From positions 682,001 through 746,000 of the forward strand of contig NZ_JALPKR020000002.1 in NCBI RefSeq assembly GCF_023195515.1: DNA of 64,000 bases, read 5' to 3'. The first letter of the stretch is position 1, and the number at the start of each line of letters is the position of its first letter. This DNA is from Variovorax sp. S12S4. Lineage in GTDB: Bacteria > Pseudomonadota > Gammaproteobacteria > Burkholderiales > Burkholderiaceae_C. A program made the position numbers and the translations under genes. Shown piece after piece: positions 26,544 through 37,672 of the stretch. The notes beneath the pieces were generated by a model. It saw only the letters and a list, made by a program, of their open reading frames with translations. It was not told where the DNA came from and did no database searches.

Positions 26544-28274
26544 TTAAAACTCGGTCCAGTCGCCCGCGGTACCGCGGGCCAGGGCCAGGGGAGGTGTGGA
26601 GGCAATCGCCTCCTTCTTGCGCGAGCTCGCGAGAGGCCGGGCTGGCGCCTCGTGCATGTGCGAAGGTTCGATGCGGGCGGCATGGCCGCCGTGTGCGCCG
26701 GCCTCGAGCCTGAACACGCTCACCGCCTCCACGAGGTTCGCGGCCTGCTCCTGCATCGACTGCGCTGCGGCCGCCGCTTCTTCGACCAAGGCGGCGTTCT
26801 GCTGCGTCACCTGGTCCATCTGCGCAATGGCCTGGTTCACCTGTTCGATGCCGGTGCTCTGCTCCTGGCTGGCGGCCGTGATCTCGCCGATGATGTCGGT
26901 CACGCGCTTCACGCTGCCCACGATCTCGGCCATGGTCTTGCCGGCTTCGCCGACCAGGGCGCTGCCCACGTCGACCTTGCCCACGGAGTCGTCGATCAGG
27001 CCCTTGATTTCCTTGGCGGCGGCGCCTGAGCGCTGTGCGAGGCTGCGCACTTCGGCGGCCACCACGGCAAAGCCGCGGCCCTGCTCACCGGCTCGGGCCG
27101 CTTCCACCGCGGCATTGAGCGCCAGGATGTTGGTCTGGAACGCGATGCCGTCGATCACCCCGATGATGTCGACGATCTTCTTGGACGAGGCATTGATCGA
27201 GGCCATGGTGTCGACCACCTGGCCCACGACGTTGCCGCCCTTGACTGCCACTTCGGAGGCCGAGAGGGCCAGTTGGTTGGCCTGGCGAGCGTTGTCCGCA
27301 TTCTGCTTGACGGTGCTCGTCAGTTCTTCCATCGAGGCAGCCGTTTCTTCGAGCGAACTGGCTTGTTCTTCGGTGCGCGATGACAGATCCTGGTTGCCCG
27401 CGGCAATCTGGCCCGAGGCGGTAGCGATGGCATCGCTCGATGTCTTGATCCGTACGACGACGTCGGTCAGCTGGTCTTGCATCCTCTTGATGGAGAACAG
27501 CAGGCTGCCGCTGCGAGCCGTGCGGGCCTGCACGCTTTCCGTCAGGTCGCCGCTGGCGATGCGGCCGACCACATCGGCCGCATAGCCCGGTTCGCCACCC
27601 AGCTGGCCCGCCAGGAGCCGCGCCACCACCACACCGAGCCCCAGGCTGATGGCAACGCCGGCCAGTGCCAGCAGCAGCATCAGCAGCCGCGAGTGCTTGA
27701 ACGTGCCGGCGGCGTCTTCCATGCTGGCGCGAGCCTGCTGGTCGCTGAACGCCACCATGTTCTGCAGCACCTTTTCAAGCGCGCGAGATTCCTTCAGCAG
27801 CAACGCGCTTTCTTCGGGCACGTTGCCTTCGAATTGGGAACTGTCCAGCGTCTGCCTCGCGATGAGGTCCGCAAAATCGGCCAGGTGCTTCTTCAGCGGC
27901 GGCATCAGCTTCTGGTACTGCTCGTGGAGCTCGCGCCCCTCGGTAGTTTGCTCGAGCAGCGGCTTCACATCGGCCACACTGGATTCGAGCGCCGCCACGG
28001 CTTCCTTCAGTTCCTTGAAGCCGACGTTGCGCTCGCCCTTGGTGCCCGCCGACAGCAGGCCCATCTGCGCGCGGCTGGCATCGAGCAGGTGGATGTTGGC
28101 CGCCTGCACCGCCTTGATGGCGCGCAGATCGTTGTTGTAGAGGCTCTCGGTCGAGGCATTGATGCGCCCCATGTGGAAGATGCCCAGGCCGCTGACCCCC
28201 GCACCCACCGCCGCGACGACGAGAAAGCTGAGAACCAGCTTTGCGGCGACAGGAAGCCCTTGGAACCATTTCAT
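26544..28274 (-). CDS. Methyl-accepting chemotaxis protein, four-helix-bundle sensor (mcp2)
   Basis: 576 aa. Membrane helices at about 11-33 and 194-215 bracket a periplasmic helical domain of the 4HB_MCP type ([20 protein letters not shown] fits its first helix). HAMP follows, then the signalling domain with the [15 protein letters not shown] tip. In the second adaptation region it uses [16 protein letters not shown], like mcp1 and mcp7. It ends GDWTEF, matching the W-x-x-F pentapeptide that tethers CheR and CheB in enteric Tsr and Tar. Ligand unknown. The gap to mcp3 holds short tandem repeats. Confidence 0.94.
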   Translation of the reverse strand: MKWFQGLPVAAKLVLSFLVVAAVGAGVSGLGIFHMGRINASTESLYNNDLRAIKAVQAANIHLLDASRAQMGLLSAGTKGERNVGFKELKEAVAALESSVADVKPLLEQTTEGRELHEQYQKLMPPLKKHLADFADLIARQTLDSSQFEGNVPEESALLLKESRALEKVLQNMVAFSDQQARASMEDAAGTFKHSRLLMLLLALAGVAISLGLGVVVARLLAGQLGGEPGYAADVVGRIASGDLTESVQARTARSGSLLFSIKRMQDQLTDVVVRIKTSSDAIATASGQIAAGNQDLSSRTEEQASSLEETAASMEELTSTVKQNADNARQANQLALSASEVAVKGGNVVGQVVDTMASINASSKKIVDIIGVIDGIAFQTNILALNAAVEAARAGEQGRGFAVVAAEVRSLAQRSGAAAKEIKGLIDDSVGKVDVGSALVGEAGKTMAEIVGSVKRVTDIIGEITAASQEQSTGIEQVNQAIAQMDQVTQQNAALVEEAAAAAQSMQEQAANLVEAVSVFRLEAGAHGGHAARIEPSHMHEAPARPLASSRKKEAIASTPPLALARGTAGDWTEF

Positions 28275-28290
28275 TTTTTTCCCTCCTGAG

Positions 28291-28340
28291 AGACGTTGAA
28301 AGTCGTTGGAACTCGTTAGAACTCTTTAGAACTCGGTCCA
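28291..28340 (-). repeat. Five imperfect 10-bp tandem repeats
   Basis: Consecutive units on the plus strand are agacgttgaa, agtcgttgga, actcgttaga, actctttaga, actcggtcca. They span the 3' end and stop codon (28326) of mcp3 and the leader of mcp2. The period of 10 bp suggests slippage that duplicated the end of the GAGTTCTAA stop region. Confidence 0.7.
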
Positions 28341-30047
28341 GTCGCCCGACGAGGCATGGGCTGCGGCAAGCCTGGGAGGGGACTTGGCTTCCGCCGCCGC
28401 CCGCGTCGGGGCCTTCAGCGCCGGCATGGGCTTGCGCGATGGCAGCGCCGGCTGCAGCTTGGCGTGCACTTGCGCAAGCGGGCGGGTTGCGGCGTTGCTG
28501 TCCAGCTTGAACACGCTCACCGCTTCGACCAGGCTGGCGGCCTGCTCCTGCATCGACTGGGCTGCGGCGGCTGCTTCTTCGACCAGTGCCGCGTTCTGCT
28601 GCGTTACCTGGTCCATCTGCGCGATGGCCTGGTTCACCTGTTCGATGCCGGTGCTCTGCTCCTGGCTCGCCGCGGTGATCTCGCCCATGATGTCGGTCAC
28701 GCGCTTGACGCTGTCCACGATCTCGTCCATCGTGCGGCCCGCTTCGGCCACCTGGCGGCTGCCGGCCTCGACCTTGCCGACGGAGTCGTCGATCAGGCCC
28801 TTGATTTCCTTGGCGGCGGCGCCCGAGCGCTGTGCGAGGTTGCGCACCTCGGAAGCGACGACCGCGAAGCCGCGGCCTTGTTCACCGGCGCGCGCCGCTT
28901 CCACCGCCGCGTTCAGCGCCAGGATGTTGGTCTGGAACGCGATGCCGTCGATCACGCCGATGATGTCGACGATCTTCTTGGACGAGGTGTTGATGGAGCC
29001 CATGGTGTCCACCACCTGGCTGACCACGCCGCCGCCGCGCACGGCCACTTCGGAGGCCGAGAGGGCCAGCTGGTTGGCCTGACGGGCGTTGTCGGCGTTC
29101 TGCTTGACGGTACTCGTGAGTTCTTCCATCGAGGCGGCCGTCTCTTCGAGCGAGCTTGCCTGTTCTTCGGTGCGGGAGGACAAATCTTGATTGCCCGCGG
29201 CGATCTGGCCCGAGGCGGTGGCGATGGCGTCTGTGCCCGTGCGCACTTCGCCCACCACCTTGGCGAGGCTGCCATTCATGCCCTTGAGGGCATGCATGAG
29301 CTGGCCGGTTTCGTCGCGGGTCGTCACTTCGATGCGGCTGGTCAGGTCGCCGGCTGCAACGGCTTCGGCCACTTCGACCGCGCGGCGCAGCGGATGCGTG
29401 ATGCTGCGGACCAGGAGCCAGGCGAGCACCAGGCCGAGGCCCAGCGACAGCGCGCCGCAGACGATCAGGATCAGGCTGGTGCTGGCGCGCGTCTCCTTGC
29501 TGCGTTCCGCCGCGGCGTCGAGCTGCGTGCGCTCGGCGTCCACCATCTGCTGCACACCCGTAAGATAGCTGCGCGACGTGGGCTCGAATCGTTCATTGAA
29601 GATCCGGTTGGCGCCTTCCATGTCGCCGGCCAGCTTGGCCTTGCTGACTTCTTCGCGGGCCGCGAGGTAGGCCTTGCGAAGCTCACCGACCTTGTCGTAG
29701 ACCTGCTTCTTTTCCGGCGTGTCCATCTGTTCTTCGATGAACTTCTGCAGGTCGTTGGTTTCCTTGATGGAGAGGGCCGTGGCGGGCGCGAAGTAGGCAA
29801 TGAGGTTCGAATCGCTGCTCTTGGCGATGGCCGCGGCGCGCTGCACGCCCGCCGTGGTGTTGCGCAGCCAGTCGGCGCCCGCGCGCTCGGTCTTGATGTT
29901 CTTCTCGACCATGGCATTGATTTCCGCGCCGAGCTGCCGCAGCTTCAGCACGGCAAGCACGCTGCTCGTGAGAGACAGGGCGAGGATGACGCCGATCACG
30001 ACGGCCAACCGCTTGCCGATGGAAATATTGCTCAGAAACATGCTCAT
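28326..30047 (-). CDS. Methyl-accepting chemotaxis protein, four-helix-bundle sensor (mcp3)
   Basis: 573 aa. Membrane helices at about 13-35 and 190-211, a periplasmic helical 4HB-type sensor, HAMP, and a signalling domain with the [15 protein letters not shown] tip. It belongs with mcp4, mcp5 and mcp6 in using [16 protein letters not shown] in the second adaptation helix. The C-terminal linker ([18 protein letters not shown]) is shared with mcp4, indicating that these two are close duplicates. It ends SGDWTEF, a CheR-tether pentapeptide. Ligand unknown. The 113-bp gap upstream contains hairpins. Confidence 0.94.
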   Translation of the reverse strand: MSMFLSNISIGKRLAVVIGVILALSLTSSVLAVLKLRQLGAEINAMVEKNIKTERAGADWLRNTTAGVQRAAAIAKSSDSNLIAYFAPATALSIKETNDLQKFIEEQMDTPEKKQVYDKVGELRKAYLAAREEVSKAKLAGDMEGANRIFNERFEPTSRSYLTGVQQMVDAERTQLDAAAERSKETRASTSLILIVCGALSLGLGLVLAWLLVRSITHPLRRAVEVAEAVAAGDLTSRIEVTTRDETGQLMHALKGMNGSLAKVVGEVRTGTDAIATASGQIAAGNQDLSSRTEEQASSLEETAASMEELTSTVKQNADNARQANQLALSASEVAVRGGGVVSQVVDTMGSINTSSKKIVDIIGVIDGIAFQTNILALNAAVEAARAGEQGRGFAVVASEVRNLAQRSGAAAKEIKGLIDDSVGKVEAGSRQVAEAGRTMDEIVDSVKRVTDIMGEITAASQEQSTGIEQVNQAIAQMDQVTQQNAALVEEAAAAAQSMQEQAASLVEAVSVFKLDSNAATRPLAQVHAKLQPALPSRKPMPALKAPTRAAAEAKSPPRLAAAHASSGDWTEF

Positions 30048-30069
30048 GACTCCAGAAGATCAGGAAAGG

Positions 30070-30132
30070 GCAAGGGCGCGCAACGCGCACTTGCCGTAAG
30101 AAAGAGTTGTGTGCGCCGGCCGCATCGGCCGG
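30070..30132 (-). terminator. Paired hairpins between mcp4 and mcp3
   Basis: Two inverted repeats in the 113-bp mcp4-mcp3 gap: CCGGCCG/CGGCCGG with a 3-base loop at 30116-30132, and GCAAG...CTTGC with a GCGCG inner stem at 30070-30094, followed on the minus strand by CCTTTCC. They may attenuate read-through or stabilise the upstream message; neither has a classic U-tract. Confidence 0.4.
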
Positions 30133-30160
30133 TGCCTTGCAGTGCGCGGAACCGCGGCGG

Positions 30161-31819
30161 TCAGGAAGCCTCCCAGCCACCGGCGGTAGCCAGCGCGGGC
30201 ATGGCCCTGCGCGATGGCAGCGCCGGCTGCAGCTTGGCGTGCACTTGTGCGAGCGGGCGGGTTGCGGCGTTGCTGTCCAGCTTGAACACGCTCACGGCTT
30301 CCACCAGGCTGGCGGCCTGCTCCTGCATCGACTGGGCTGCGGCGGCTGCTTCTTCCACCAGCGCCGCGTTCTGCTGGGTCACCTGGTCCATCTGCGCGAT
30401 GGCCTGGTTCACCTGTTCGATGCCGGTGCTCTGCTCCTGGCTCGCCGCGGTGATCTCGCCCATGATGTCGGTCACGCGCTTGACGCTGTCCACGATCTCG
30501 TCCATCGTGCGGCCCGCTTCGGCCACCTGGCGGCTGCCGGCTTCGACCTTGCCGACGGAGTCGTCGATCAGGCCTTTGATTTCCTTGGCGGCGGCGCCCG
30601 AGCGTTGTGCGAGGTTGCGCACCTCGGAAGCGACGACCGCGAAGCCTCTGCCTTGTTCACCGGCACGTGCCGCTTCCACGGCCGCATTGAGCGCCAGGAT
30701 GTTGGTCTGGAACGCGATGCCGTCGATCACGCCGATGATGTCGACGATCTTCTTGGACGAAGCATTGATCGATGCCATGGTGTCGACCACCTGATTGACC
30801 ACGCCGCCACCCTTGACCGCAACCTCGGAGGCCGAGAGCGCGAGCTGGTTGGCCTGGCGGGCGTTGTCGGCGTTCTGCTTGACAGTGCTGGTGAGCTCTT
30901 CCATCGACGCAGCCGTCTCTTCGAGCGAGCTGGCCTGCTCTTCGGTGCGCGAAGACAAATCCTGGTTGCCTGCGGCGATCTGGCCCGAGGCGGTCGCAAT
31001 GGCGTCGGTGCCCGTGCGCACTTCGCCCACCACCTTGGCAAGGCTCTCGTTCATGTGCTTCAGCGCATTCATCAGCTGGCCGGTCTCGTCGCGCGAGCCG
31101 GTTTCAATGGTCGAGCTGAGGTCGCCGCTTGCCACGGTTTCCGCGACCTTGACCGCATGGCCCAGAGGCCGCGTGACGCTGCGGGCGATCAGGAATGCGC
31201 AAAGCGCGCCCAACACCAGCGTGAGCGCGGTCAAGAAGATGCGGAGGTTGAAGCTGCGCGCATTCGCCTCGTCGATCGCGTGGCTCATATCGTCGATGGC
31301 CTTGCGCTCGAGCGCCAGCAGTTCAAGCACGCGCGTTTCATAAGCCTTGGCGGCCGGCATGAACGTGTTCTTGAAGGCCGCTTCGGCTTCCGCGGGGTTG
31401 CCGCCGGTCTTGGCCTTCTGCACGGCGTCCTTGGCGGCCTGGTACTTGGCGCGCAGCTCGACGATGTTCTTGAAGGTCGACTTCTCCAGGTCGGTAACGA
31501 GCAGGGCCTCGACCTTGGCCATGGTTTCCCCGCCCTTCTTCACGCTGTCGGAGATGACGTCGGCAAAGGTGACGGGCAGCGATTCGTCGGTGCTCCTGGC
31601 GATCATCGCGGTGCGCGCAATGGCCGAGTAGGTCAGCACGTACCAGTCGGAGATGAGCCGCTCTTTCGCGAGCGGGCTCTGCATCATCTGGCGGGTGGCT
31701 TCGGCATTGCTGCGTGCGGTGATCAGCGCAAAGGCGGCCGAGACCAGCGTCAGGACGAGGACCAGGCCAAAGCCGATGGCCAGGCGCGTTCCGATGCGCA
31801 TGTTGGAGAGGAAGTTCAT
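30161..31819 (-). CDS. Methyl-accepting chemotaxis protein, four-helix-bundle sensor (mcp4)
   Basis: 552 aa. Membrane helices at about 11-33 and 189-210, a periplasmic 4HB-type helical sensor, HAMP, and an MCP signalling domain close to that of mcp3, including the shared C-terminal linker. Unlike its sister it ends ATAGGWEAS: the region that reads GGDWTEF in mcp6 and mcp7 lacks the Asp codon and diverges after Trp, so the W-x-x-F tether is lost. Such a receptor would depend on neighbours in the array for methylation. Ligand unknown. It lies 50 bp after mcp5. Confidence 0.94.
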   Translation of the reverse strand: MNFLSNMRIGTRLAIGFGLVLVLTLVSAAFALITARSNAEATRQMMQSPLAKERLISDWYVLTYSAIARTAMIARSTDESLPVTFADVISDSVKKGGETMAKVEALLVTDLEKSTFKNIVELRAKYQAAKDAVQKAKTGGNPAEAEAAFKNTFMPAAKAYETRVLELLALERKAIDDMSHAIDEANARSFNLRIFLTALTLVLGALCAFLIARSVTRPLGHAVKVAETVASGDLSSTIETGSRDETGQLMNALKHMNESLAKVVGEVRTGTDAIATASGQIAAGNQDLSSRTEEQASSLEETAASMEELTSTVKQNADNARQANQLALSASEVAVKGGGVVNQVVDTMASINASSKKIVDIIGVIDGIAFQTNILALNAAVEAARAGEQGRGFAVVASEVRNLAQRSGAAAKEIKGLIDDSVGKVEAGSRQVAEAGRTMDEIVDSVKRVTDIMGEITAASQEQSTGIEQVNQAIAQMDQVTQQNAALVEEAAAAAQSMQEQAASLVEAVSVFKLDSNAATRPLAQVHAKLQPALPSRRAMPALATAGGWEAS

Positions 31820-31869
31820 GGTGGGGTGATGAAGTGAAATGGACAGGCGATCGAAATGCCCTGAAAGGC

Positions 31870-33522
31870 CTACGCTTCGACCAGCCTCATGCCGTTGTGC
31901 GCGCCGGACGCCACCCGCGGTGCGCTTGTGTAAGTGGGGCCCGTTTGGCGGGAGGCAGGCGCGGCCTGTTGCAGCGGGTCCAGCTTGAAAACGCTCACCG
32001 CTTCCACCAGGCTGGCGGCCTGCTCCTGCATCGACTGCGCTGCAGCGGCTGCTTCTTCCACCAGCGCCGCGTTCTGCTGGGTCACCTGGTCCATCTGCGC
32101 AATGGCCTGGTTCACCTGCTCGATGCCGGTGCTCTGCTCCTGGCTCGCCGCGGTGATCTCGCCCATGATGTCGGTCACGCGCTTGACGCTGTCCACGATT
32201 TCGTCCATCGTGCGGCCCGCTTCGGCCACCTGGCGGCTGCCCGCTTCGACCTTGCCGACGGAGTCGTCGATCAGGCCCTTGATTTCCTTGGCGGCGGCGC
32301 CAGAGCGTTGTGCGAGGTTGCGCACTTCGGACGCCACCACGGCAAAGCCGCGGCCCTGTTCACCGGCACGGGCGGCTTCCACGGCTGCATTGAGCGCGAG
32401 GATGTTGGTCTGGAACGCGATGCCGTCGATCACGCCGATGATGTCGACGATCTTCTTGGACGATGTATTGATGGAGCCCATGGTGTCCACCACCTGGCTG
32501 ACCACCCCGCCGCCGCGCACGGCCACTTCGGAGGCCGAAAGGGCGAGCTGATTGGCCTGGCGGGCGTTGTCGGCGTTCTGCTTGACGGTGCTGGTGAGCT
32601 CTTCCATCGAGGCGGCCGTCTCTTCGAGCGAGCTGGCCTGCTCTTCGGTGCGCGAAGACAAGTCCTGGTTGCCTGCGGCAATCTGGCCCGAGGCCGTGGC
32701 AATGGCGTCGGTGCCGGTGCGCACGCCGCTGACCACATTCGCAAGGCTCGTGTTCATGCTCTTGAGGGCTTGCATCAGCTGTCCCGTCTCGTCGCGGCTC
32801 TGGACTTCGATGCGCCTCGTCAAGTCGCCCGCGGCAACCGACTGCGCAACTTCCACGGCCTCGGCCAGTGGCCGCGCCACGATGCGCGCGACGCACAGCG
32901 CCAGCACAAAGCCCAGCCCGATGCTGCCCAGCAACAGCGCCACGATCCACAGCCGCGCCCGCGCATAGAGGGCATCGCCATTGGCGCTGGCCTGCTGGCC
33001 ACCCTCGACATTAAGGGCGACGAGCCGGTCGACCATCTCGGTCAGCTGGTGATTCAGGCGCGACGCATCCGCGCGAATGAGGGCGACGGCCTGGTCCTTC
33101 TGCTGCGCGCGGGAGAGCTCCATCACCTTGTCGTGCTCGCGCGCATACAGGCCCAGCGTCTTCACGTATTCCGGGTAGATCTTCTTTTCTTCGGGCTCGG
33201 ACATGAGCGCCTCGTAGCGCGCCCGCGCCTTGCCCAGTGCCTCCCAGAGCGCGGCCATCGACTTCTCGTAGCGCGCCGTGTCTTCGGGAGACGTCGACAG
33301 CAGATGCTGCATTTCCTCGGAGCGGTAGCGAGCCATCAGCCCCCTCATCTCGAGCAGCGACTGGGCCGACGGCATCCAGTTGGTAGCGATGTCGGTCGAC
33401 ATCTGGTTGACCTTGGAAAGCTGCAGCACCGACACGACGCCGAGCACCGCGGTCAACGCCAGGACAGCCACAAAAGACACGAGCAGCTTGGTCGCAATCC
33501 TGAGGTTGTAGAACGCTTGCAT
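31870..33522 (-). CDS. Methyl-accepting chemotaxis protein, four-helix-bundle sensor (mcp5)
   Basis: 550 aa. Membrane helices at about 11-33 and 188-210; the periplasmic part ([33 protein letters not shown] in part: [18 protein letters not shown]) fits a 4HB sensor. HAMP and a standard signalling domain follow. It shares the [16 protein letters not shown] version with mcp3, mcp4 and mcp6. The C-terminus ends NGMRLVEA with no CheR pentapeptide. It is 35 bp downstream of cheW1 and probably in the same transcript. Ligand unknown. Confidence 0.94.
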   Translation of the reverse strand: MQAFYNLRIATKLLVSFVAVLALTAVLGVVSVLQLSKVNQMSTDIATNWMPSAQSLLEMRGLMARYRSEEMQHLLSTSPEDTARYEKSMAALWEALGKARARYEALMSEPEEKKIYPEYVKTLGLYAREHDKVMELSRAQQKDQAVALIRADASRLNHQLTEMVDRLVALNVEGGQQASANGDALYARARLWIVALLLGSIGLGFVLALCVARIVARPLAEAVEVAQSVAAGDLTRRIEVQSRDETGQLMQALKSMNTSLANVVSGVRTGTDAIATASGQIAAGNQDLSSRTEEQASSLEETAASMEELTSTVKQNADNARQANQLALSASEVAVRGGGVVSQVVDTMGSINTSSKKIVDIIGVIDGIAFQTNILALNAAVEAARAGEQGRGFAVVASEVRNLAQRSGAAAKEIKGLIDDSVGKVEAGSRQVAEAGRTMDEIVDSVKRVTDIMGEITAASQEQSTGIEQVNQAIAQMDQVTQQNAALVEEAAAAAQSMQEQAASLVEAVSVFKLDPLQQAAPASRQTGPTYTSAPRVASGAHNGMRLVEA

Positions 33523-33557
33523 GAACTTCTTCTCTCTATCTCTCTAACGCGGCGAAA

Positions 33558-34073
33558 TCAGGCGGCGATCTTCTCGACCAGGCCCATCTCGTCGCTGGAC
33601 ATCAGCTTGTCGATGTCCACCAGGATCAGCATCCGCTCGTCCAGCGTGCCCAGCCCGATCAGGTAGTCCGTGTCCAGCACGGCACCCATCTCCGGCGCGG
33701 GCTTGATCTGCTCTGCGCTCAGCGTGATCACGTCCGACACGCTGTCCACCACCATGCCCACCACACGGCCGCCGATGTTCAGCACGATCACCACCGTGAA
33801 CTGGTCGTACGTCGGCGCGCCCAGCTGGAACTTGATGCGCATGTCGATGATCGGCACGATGATTCCGCGCAGGTTCACCACGCCCTTGATGTATTCGGGC
33901 GCATTGGCAATGCGCGTCACCGCGTCGTAGCCGCGCAGCTCCTGCACCTTCTGGATGTCGATTCCGTACTCTTCCTGGCCCAGCGTGAAGGAGAGAAACT
34001 CCAGGGGCCGGCCGGCACGGGACGGTGCGGCGTTGCGGATGTCCGCGGTTTGTTGGGTTGGGGTTGCGCTCAT
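33558..34073 (-). CDS. cheW: Chemotaxis coupling protein CheW (copy 1)
   Basis: 171 aa from the ATG at 34073 ([15 protein letters not shown]); longer frames run into mcp6. CheW bridges receptors and CheA in the array. Core motifs: [69 protein letters not shown]. Its central 413 bp are identical to the second copy at 37691-38103. It sits between mcp6 and mcp5, 22 bp after mcp6. Confidence 0.96.
   Translation of the reverse strand: MSATPTQQTADIRNAAPSRAGRPLEFLSFTLGQEEYGIDIQKVQELRGYDAVTRIANAPEYIKGVVNLRGIIVPIIDMRIKFQLGAPTYDQFTVVIVLNIGGRVVGMVVDSVSDVITLSAEQIKPAPEMGAVLDTDYLIGLGTLDERMLILVDIDKLMSSDEMGLVEKIAA
33579..33991 (-). repeat. 413-bp perfect direct repeat, copy 1 (in cheW1)
   Basis: Identical base for base to 37691-38103 (offset 4,112 bp) by direct comparison. 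It covers nearly all of the CheW coding region except the N- and C-terminal ends. Recombination between the copies would delete mcp6, mcp7 and one cheW. Confidence 0.93.
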
Positions 34074-34095
34074 CGGGAAACCTGTGGCTGTTGGC

Positions 34096-35844
34096 TTAAA
34101 ACTCTGTCCAGTCGCCGCCGGCAGCGCCGGCCATGGCCAGCTGCGGAGACGAAGGTGCTTGTTGGGTCTTCTTGGCCGGCACCGCGCGCCGGGGCTTCGA
34201 AGAGGGTTCGGAGGGGCGCGCCGCCTTGGTCGCGGCAGAGGCGAGCTGTGCATTCGCCGGTGCGGCAGAGGCCTGGCCGCCTTCGAGCTTGAACACGCTC
34301 ACCGCTTCCACCAGGCTGGCGGCCTGCTCCTGCATCGACTGGGCTGCGGCCGCTGCTTCTTCGACCAAGGCTGCGTTCTGCTGCGTGACCTGGTCCATCT
34401 GCGCAATGGCCTGGTTCACCTGCTCGATGCCGGTGCTCTGCTCCTGGCTCGCAGCCGTGATCTCGCCCATGATGTCGGTCACGCGCTTGACGCTGTCCAC
34501 GATTTCGTCCATCGTGCGGCCCGCTTCGGCCACCTGGCGGCTGCCGGCTTCGACCTTGCCGACGGAGTCGTCGATCAGGCCCTTGATTTCCTTGGCGGCC
34601 GCGCCAGAGCGCTGGGCGAGGTTGCGCACCTCGGAAGCGACGACTGCGAAGCCGCGGCCCTGTTCACCGGCACGAGCGGCTTCCACGGCCGCATTGAGCG
34701 CGAGGATGTTGGTCTGGAACGCAATACCGTCGATCACGCCGATGATGTCGACGATCTTCTTGGACGAGGTGTTGATGGAGCCCATGGTGTCCACCACCTG
34801 GCTGACCACGCCGCCGCCGCGCACGGCCACTTCGGAGGCCGAGAGCGCGAGTTGATTGGCTTGGCGGGCGTTGTCGGCGTTCTGCTTCACCGTGCTGGTG
34901 AGCTCTTCCATCGACGCAGCCGTCTCTTCGAGCGAGCTGGCCTGCTCTTCGGTGCGCGAAGACAAATCCTGGTTGCCTGCGGCGATCTGGCCCGAGGCCG
35001 TGGCGATGGCGTCGGTGCCTGTGCGCACTTCGCCCACCACCTTGGCGAGGCTGTCGCGCATGCCCTGGATCGCATGCAGCAGGCTGGCCTGGTCGCCGCG
35101 CTTCAGCTCGATACGAACCGCCAGGTCGCCGTCGGCGATGCGGTGCGCAATGGCGGTCGCGTCCGCGGGTTCTCCGCCGAGCTGCTTCAGCAGGCCGCGC
35201 GAGATTGCCCAGCCGAGGGCCAGCAGCCCTGCGGCAAGCACCGCCGCACCAATCGACAGGGTGATGATCCGGCCCATGATCGTGGTCTGCACCGTGTCCA
35301 CATAGACACCCGAGCCGATGATCCAGCCCCAGGGTTCGAAGCCCTTCACGTAGGAGACCTTGGGCACCGGCTTGTCGCTGCCCGGCTTGGCCCAGAGATA
35401 GGGAACGAAGCCCGCGCCGTTGGCCTTGACGGTCTCGACGAAAGAGACGAACAGCCGCTTGCCGGTGGCGTCCTTGTTGGAAGAGAGATCCTTGTTCTCG
35501 AGCGCCGGGCTGATGGGGTGCATCACCATGCGCGGCTGCATGTCGTTGATCCAGAAATACTCGCTGCCGCTGTAGCGCAGGCCGCGAATCGCCTGCATGG
35601 CCTGTTCCTTCGCCTGCGGCTCGGTCAGCGTGCCCTTGGCCACGAGGCCGTGGTAATGGGCCAGCAGGCCATGGGCGCTTTCCACCACCTGGCGGACGCT
35701 GGCTTGCCGCTCTTCCATGATGAGCTTGCGCTCCGAAATCAGGAAAAGGGCTGTCAGGGCCGCCACGCCCATGATGGCGCTGGCCGTGAACAGCCCGAGC
35801 TTCTGGCCGATGCGAAGGCCGCGGGAATTCAAACGGTTGAACAT
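34096..35844 (-). CDS. Methyl-accepting chemotaxis protein with single-Cache sensor (mcp6)
   Basis: 582 aa. Membrane helices at about 16-36 and 190-210. The periplasmic domain is of the sCache_2 type: [38 protein letters not shown], and [15 protein letters not shown] are typical; family members often bind small organic acids, but the ligand here is not known. HAMP and a signalling domain of the mcp3/4/5 version follow. It ends GGDWTEF, a CheR tether. A sigma-28-like promoter lies about 50 bp upstream, making this the first gene of the mcp6-cheW1-mcp5-mcp4-mcp3-mcp2-mcp1 run. Confidence 0.95.
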   Translation of the reverse strand: MFNRLNSRGLRIGQKLGLFTASAIMGVAALTALFLISERKLIMEERQASVRQVVESAHGLLAHYHGLVAKGTLTEPQAKEQAMQAIRGLRYSGSEYFWINDMQPRMVMHPISPALENKDLSSNKDATGKRLFVSFVETVKANGAGFVPYLWAKPGSDKPVPKVSYVKGFEPWGWIIGSGVYVDTVQTTIMGRIITLSIGAAVLAAGLLALGWAISRGLLKQLGGEPADATAIAHRIADGDLAVRIELKRGDQASLLHAIQGMRDSLAKVVGEVRTGTDAIATASGQIAAGNQDLSSRTEEQASSLEETAASMEELTSTVKQNADNARQANQLALSASEVAVRGGGVVSQVVDTMGSINTSSKKIVDIIGVIDGIAFQTNILALNAAVEAARAGEQGRGFAVVASEVRNLAQRSGAAAKEIKGLIDDSVGKVEAGSRQVAEAGRTMDEIVDSVKRVTDIMGEITAASQEQSTGIEQVNQAIAQMDQVTQQNAALVEEAAAAAQSMQEQAASLVEAVSVFKLEGGQASAAPANAQLASAATKAARPSEPSSKPRRAVPAKKTQQAPSSPQLAMAGAAGGDWTEF

Positions 35845-35891
35845 AGTCTCTTCCTAGGGTGGATGTCTTTTGTGCGGTGCTACCGATAGGT

Positions 35892-35918
35892 TTATCGGCA
35901 GATGCGCGCAAGACTTGA
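35892..35918 (-). promoter_or_regulatory. Sigma-28-like promoter before mcp6
   Basis: On the minus strand, TCAAGTCT (35918-35911, 6 of 8 with TAAAGTTT), an 11-base spacer, then a perfect GCCGATAA (35899-35892). It lies about 50 bases before the mcp6 start and after mcp7, so the main receptor run is likely to be class 3 and FliA-dependent. Confidence 0.8.
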
Positions 35919-35928
35919 GGCCATTAGT

Positions 35929-37647
35929 TCAAAATTCTGTCCAGTCGCCACCCGCCGTGCCGGCCGTGGCCAGTTGCCGGGGTGCGGCAGCCTCGGTTTT
36001 TCCGCCCAGAGCCGGCCGCTGAACCTTGGGAACGGCCTTGAGAGGCCCGAACACCGTTCGCGCTGCCGGCGCGGCAAACGCCAACTCCCTGCGCTGCGGC
36101 TGCGCTCCGGGTTCCAGCCTGAACACGCTCACCGCCTCCACGAGGCTGGCGGCTTGCTCCTGCATTGATTGGGCGGCAGCCGCCGCTTCTTCGACCAGCG
36201 CCGCGTTCTGCTGCGTCACCTGGTCCATTTGCGCAATGGCCTGGTTGACCTGCTCGATGCCGGTGCTCTGCTCCTGGCTGGCTGCCGTGATCTCGCCGAT
36301 GATGTCCGCCACCCGCTTGACGCCGCTCACGATCTCTTCCATCGTCTTGCCGGCTTCTCCCACGAGGGCGCTGCCCACGTCGACCTTGCCCACGGAGTCG
36401 TCGATCAGGCCCTTGATTTCCTTGGCGGCGGCGGCCGAGCGTTGCGCCAGGCTCCTGACTTCGGATGCGACCACGGCAAAGCCCCTGCCCTGTTCGCCGG
36501 CGCGCGCGGCTTCGACTGCCGCGTTGAGCGCCAGGATGTTGGTCTGGAAGGCAATGCCGTCGATCACGCCGATGATGTCGACGATCTTCTTGGACGAGGC
36601 ATTGATCGAGGCCATGGTGTCGACCACCTGGCCCACCACGTTGCCGCCCTTGATGGCCACTTCGGAGGCCGAGAGGGCCAGCTGGTTGGCCTGGCGAGCG
36701 TTGTCCGCGTTCTGCTTGACGGTGCTGGTGAGTTCTTCCATCGAGGCAGCGGTCTCTTCGAGCGAGCTGGCCTGCTCTTCGGTGCGGGAAGACAAATCCT
36801 GGTTGCCCGCGGCAATCTGGCCCGAGGCGGTGGCGATGGCGTCGGTGCCGGTGCGCACGCCGCCGACCACGTTGGCCAGGCTCGTGTTCATGTTCTTCAG
36901 CGCCTGCATCAAGAGGCCCGTCTCGTCGGTGGACGACGATTCGATGTGGCTCGTGAGGTCGCCGTCCGCCACGGTTTGCGCCACGCGCACCGCCTCGTTC
37001 AACGGCCGCGTGATGCTGCGGGTCAGGAGCCATGCCAGCACGGCGCCGAGCAGCAGCGCAACCACGGCCAGCACGATCACGTTGGCGCGGCCCGCGTGGT
37101 TCAGGCCTTCCACGGCCTCCGCCGCCTTGTCGATCCGCTCGGCCTGGTGCGTCAGCATGCTGCGGATGCTCGCGTCGTACACGTCGAGCATCGGCACCAG
37201 CTTGTCGTTGGTGAGCTGGGCCGCCTCGTCCTGCTTGCCATCGGCCTTGAGCTTGAGAATGGTGTTGCGCAGGCCCACGTACTGGGTGCGCTTTTCCTTG
37301 ATGTCGGCGCTGATCGCCTGCTCTTCGGGCGAGTCGAGCATGGCCTCCAGCTTCGACTGCGTCTCGGAAATGCTCGCGCTGGTCTTGCTCATGTGCTTTT
37401 GCAGGTACTCCTGCACTTGCGCATCGTTGCTCTTGACCAGTGCGAAGGTGCGCACGCTGTTGCTGCTGGTGTTCAGCAGCCAGTTGGCGGCCAGCCGCTC
37501 TTTTACGAGCGAGCGCTGCACCATCTCCTGCACTGCGTGGCCCACGCCTTGCAAACGGAACACACCGATGCCTGCGATGCACGCCATGAGCGCCAGCACC
37601 AGCGCAAAACCAATGCCAAGCCGCGTGCCGATTTTCAGGTTCTTCAT
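35929..37647 (-). CDS. Methyl-accepting chemotaxis protein, four-helix-bundle sensor (mcp7)
   Basis: 572 aa. Membrane helices at about 10-31 and 189-211 around a periplasmic 4HB-type helical domain ([21 protein letters not shown] in part: [14 protein letters not shown]). HAMP and signalling domain follow. The signalling part is nearly identical to mcp1 even though the two lie at opposite ends of the island, and the sensors are unrelated. It ends GGDWTEF, a CheR tether. It follows cheW2 by 25 bp and can be read from the flg operon. Ligand unknown. Confidence 0.95.
   Translation of the reverse strand: MKNLKIGTRLGIGFALVLALMACIAGIGVFRLQGVGHAVQEMVQRSLVKERLAANWLLNTSSNSVRTFALVKSNDAQVQEYLQKHMSKTSASISETQSKLEAMLDSPEEQAISADIKEKRTQYVGLRNTILKLKADGKQDEAAQLTNDKLVPMLDVYDASIRSMLTHQAERIDKAAEAVEGLNHAGRANVIVLAVVALLLGAVLAWLLTRSITRPLNEAVRVAQTVADGDLTSHIESSSTDETGLLMQALKNMNTSLANVVGGVRTGTDAIATASGQIAAGNQDLSSRTEEQASSLEETAASMEELTSTVKQNADNARQANQLALSASEVAIKGGNVVGQVVDTMASINASSKKIVDIIGVIDGIAFQTNILALNAAVEAARAGEQGRGFAVVASEVRSLAQRSAAAAKEIKGLIDDSVGKVDVGSALVGEAGKTMEEIVSGVKRVADIIGEITAASQEQSTGIEQVNQAIAQMDQVTQQNAALVEEAAAAAQSMQEQAASLVEAVSVFRLEPGAQPQRRELAFAAPAARTVFGPLKAVPKVQRPALGGKTEAAAPRQLATAGTAGGDWTEF
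36230..36636 (-). repeat. 407-bp perfect direct repeat, copy 2 (in mcp7)
   Basis: Second copy of the repeat described at 24676-25082 in mcp1, in the same orientation. Recombination between the two would remove most of the receptor island and leave one chimeric receptor. Confidence 0.9.
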
Positions 37648-37672
37648 TTCGGTTGCTCCGTGTGCGTCAACG

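Noticed and set aside
28356..30794. An 812-codon plus-strand frame and similar long frames (25428-27029, 31834-33666, 33955-35889) opposite the MCP genes.
   Set aside because: They repeat in each MCP because the MCPs are similar; His/Gly/Arg-rich composition without domains marks them as antisense shadows.
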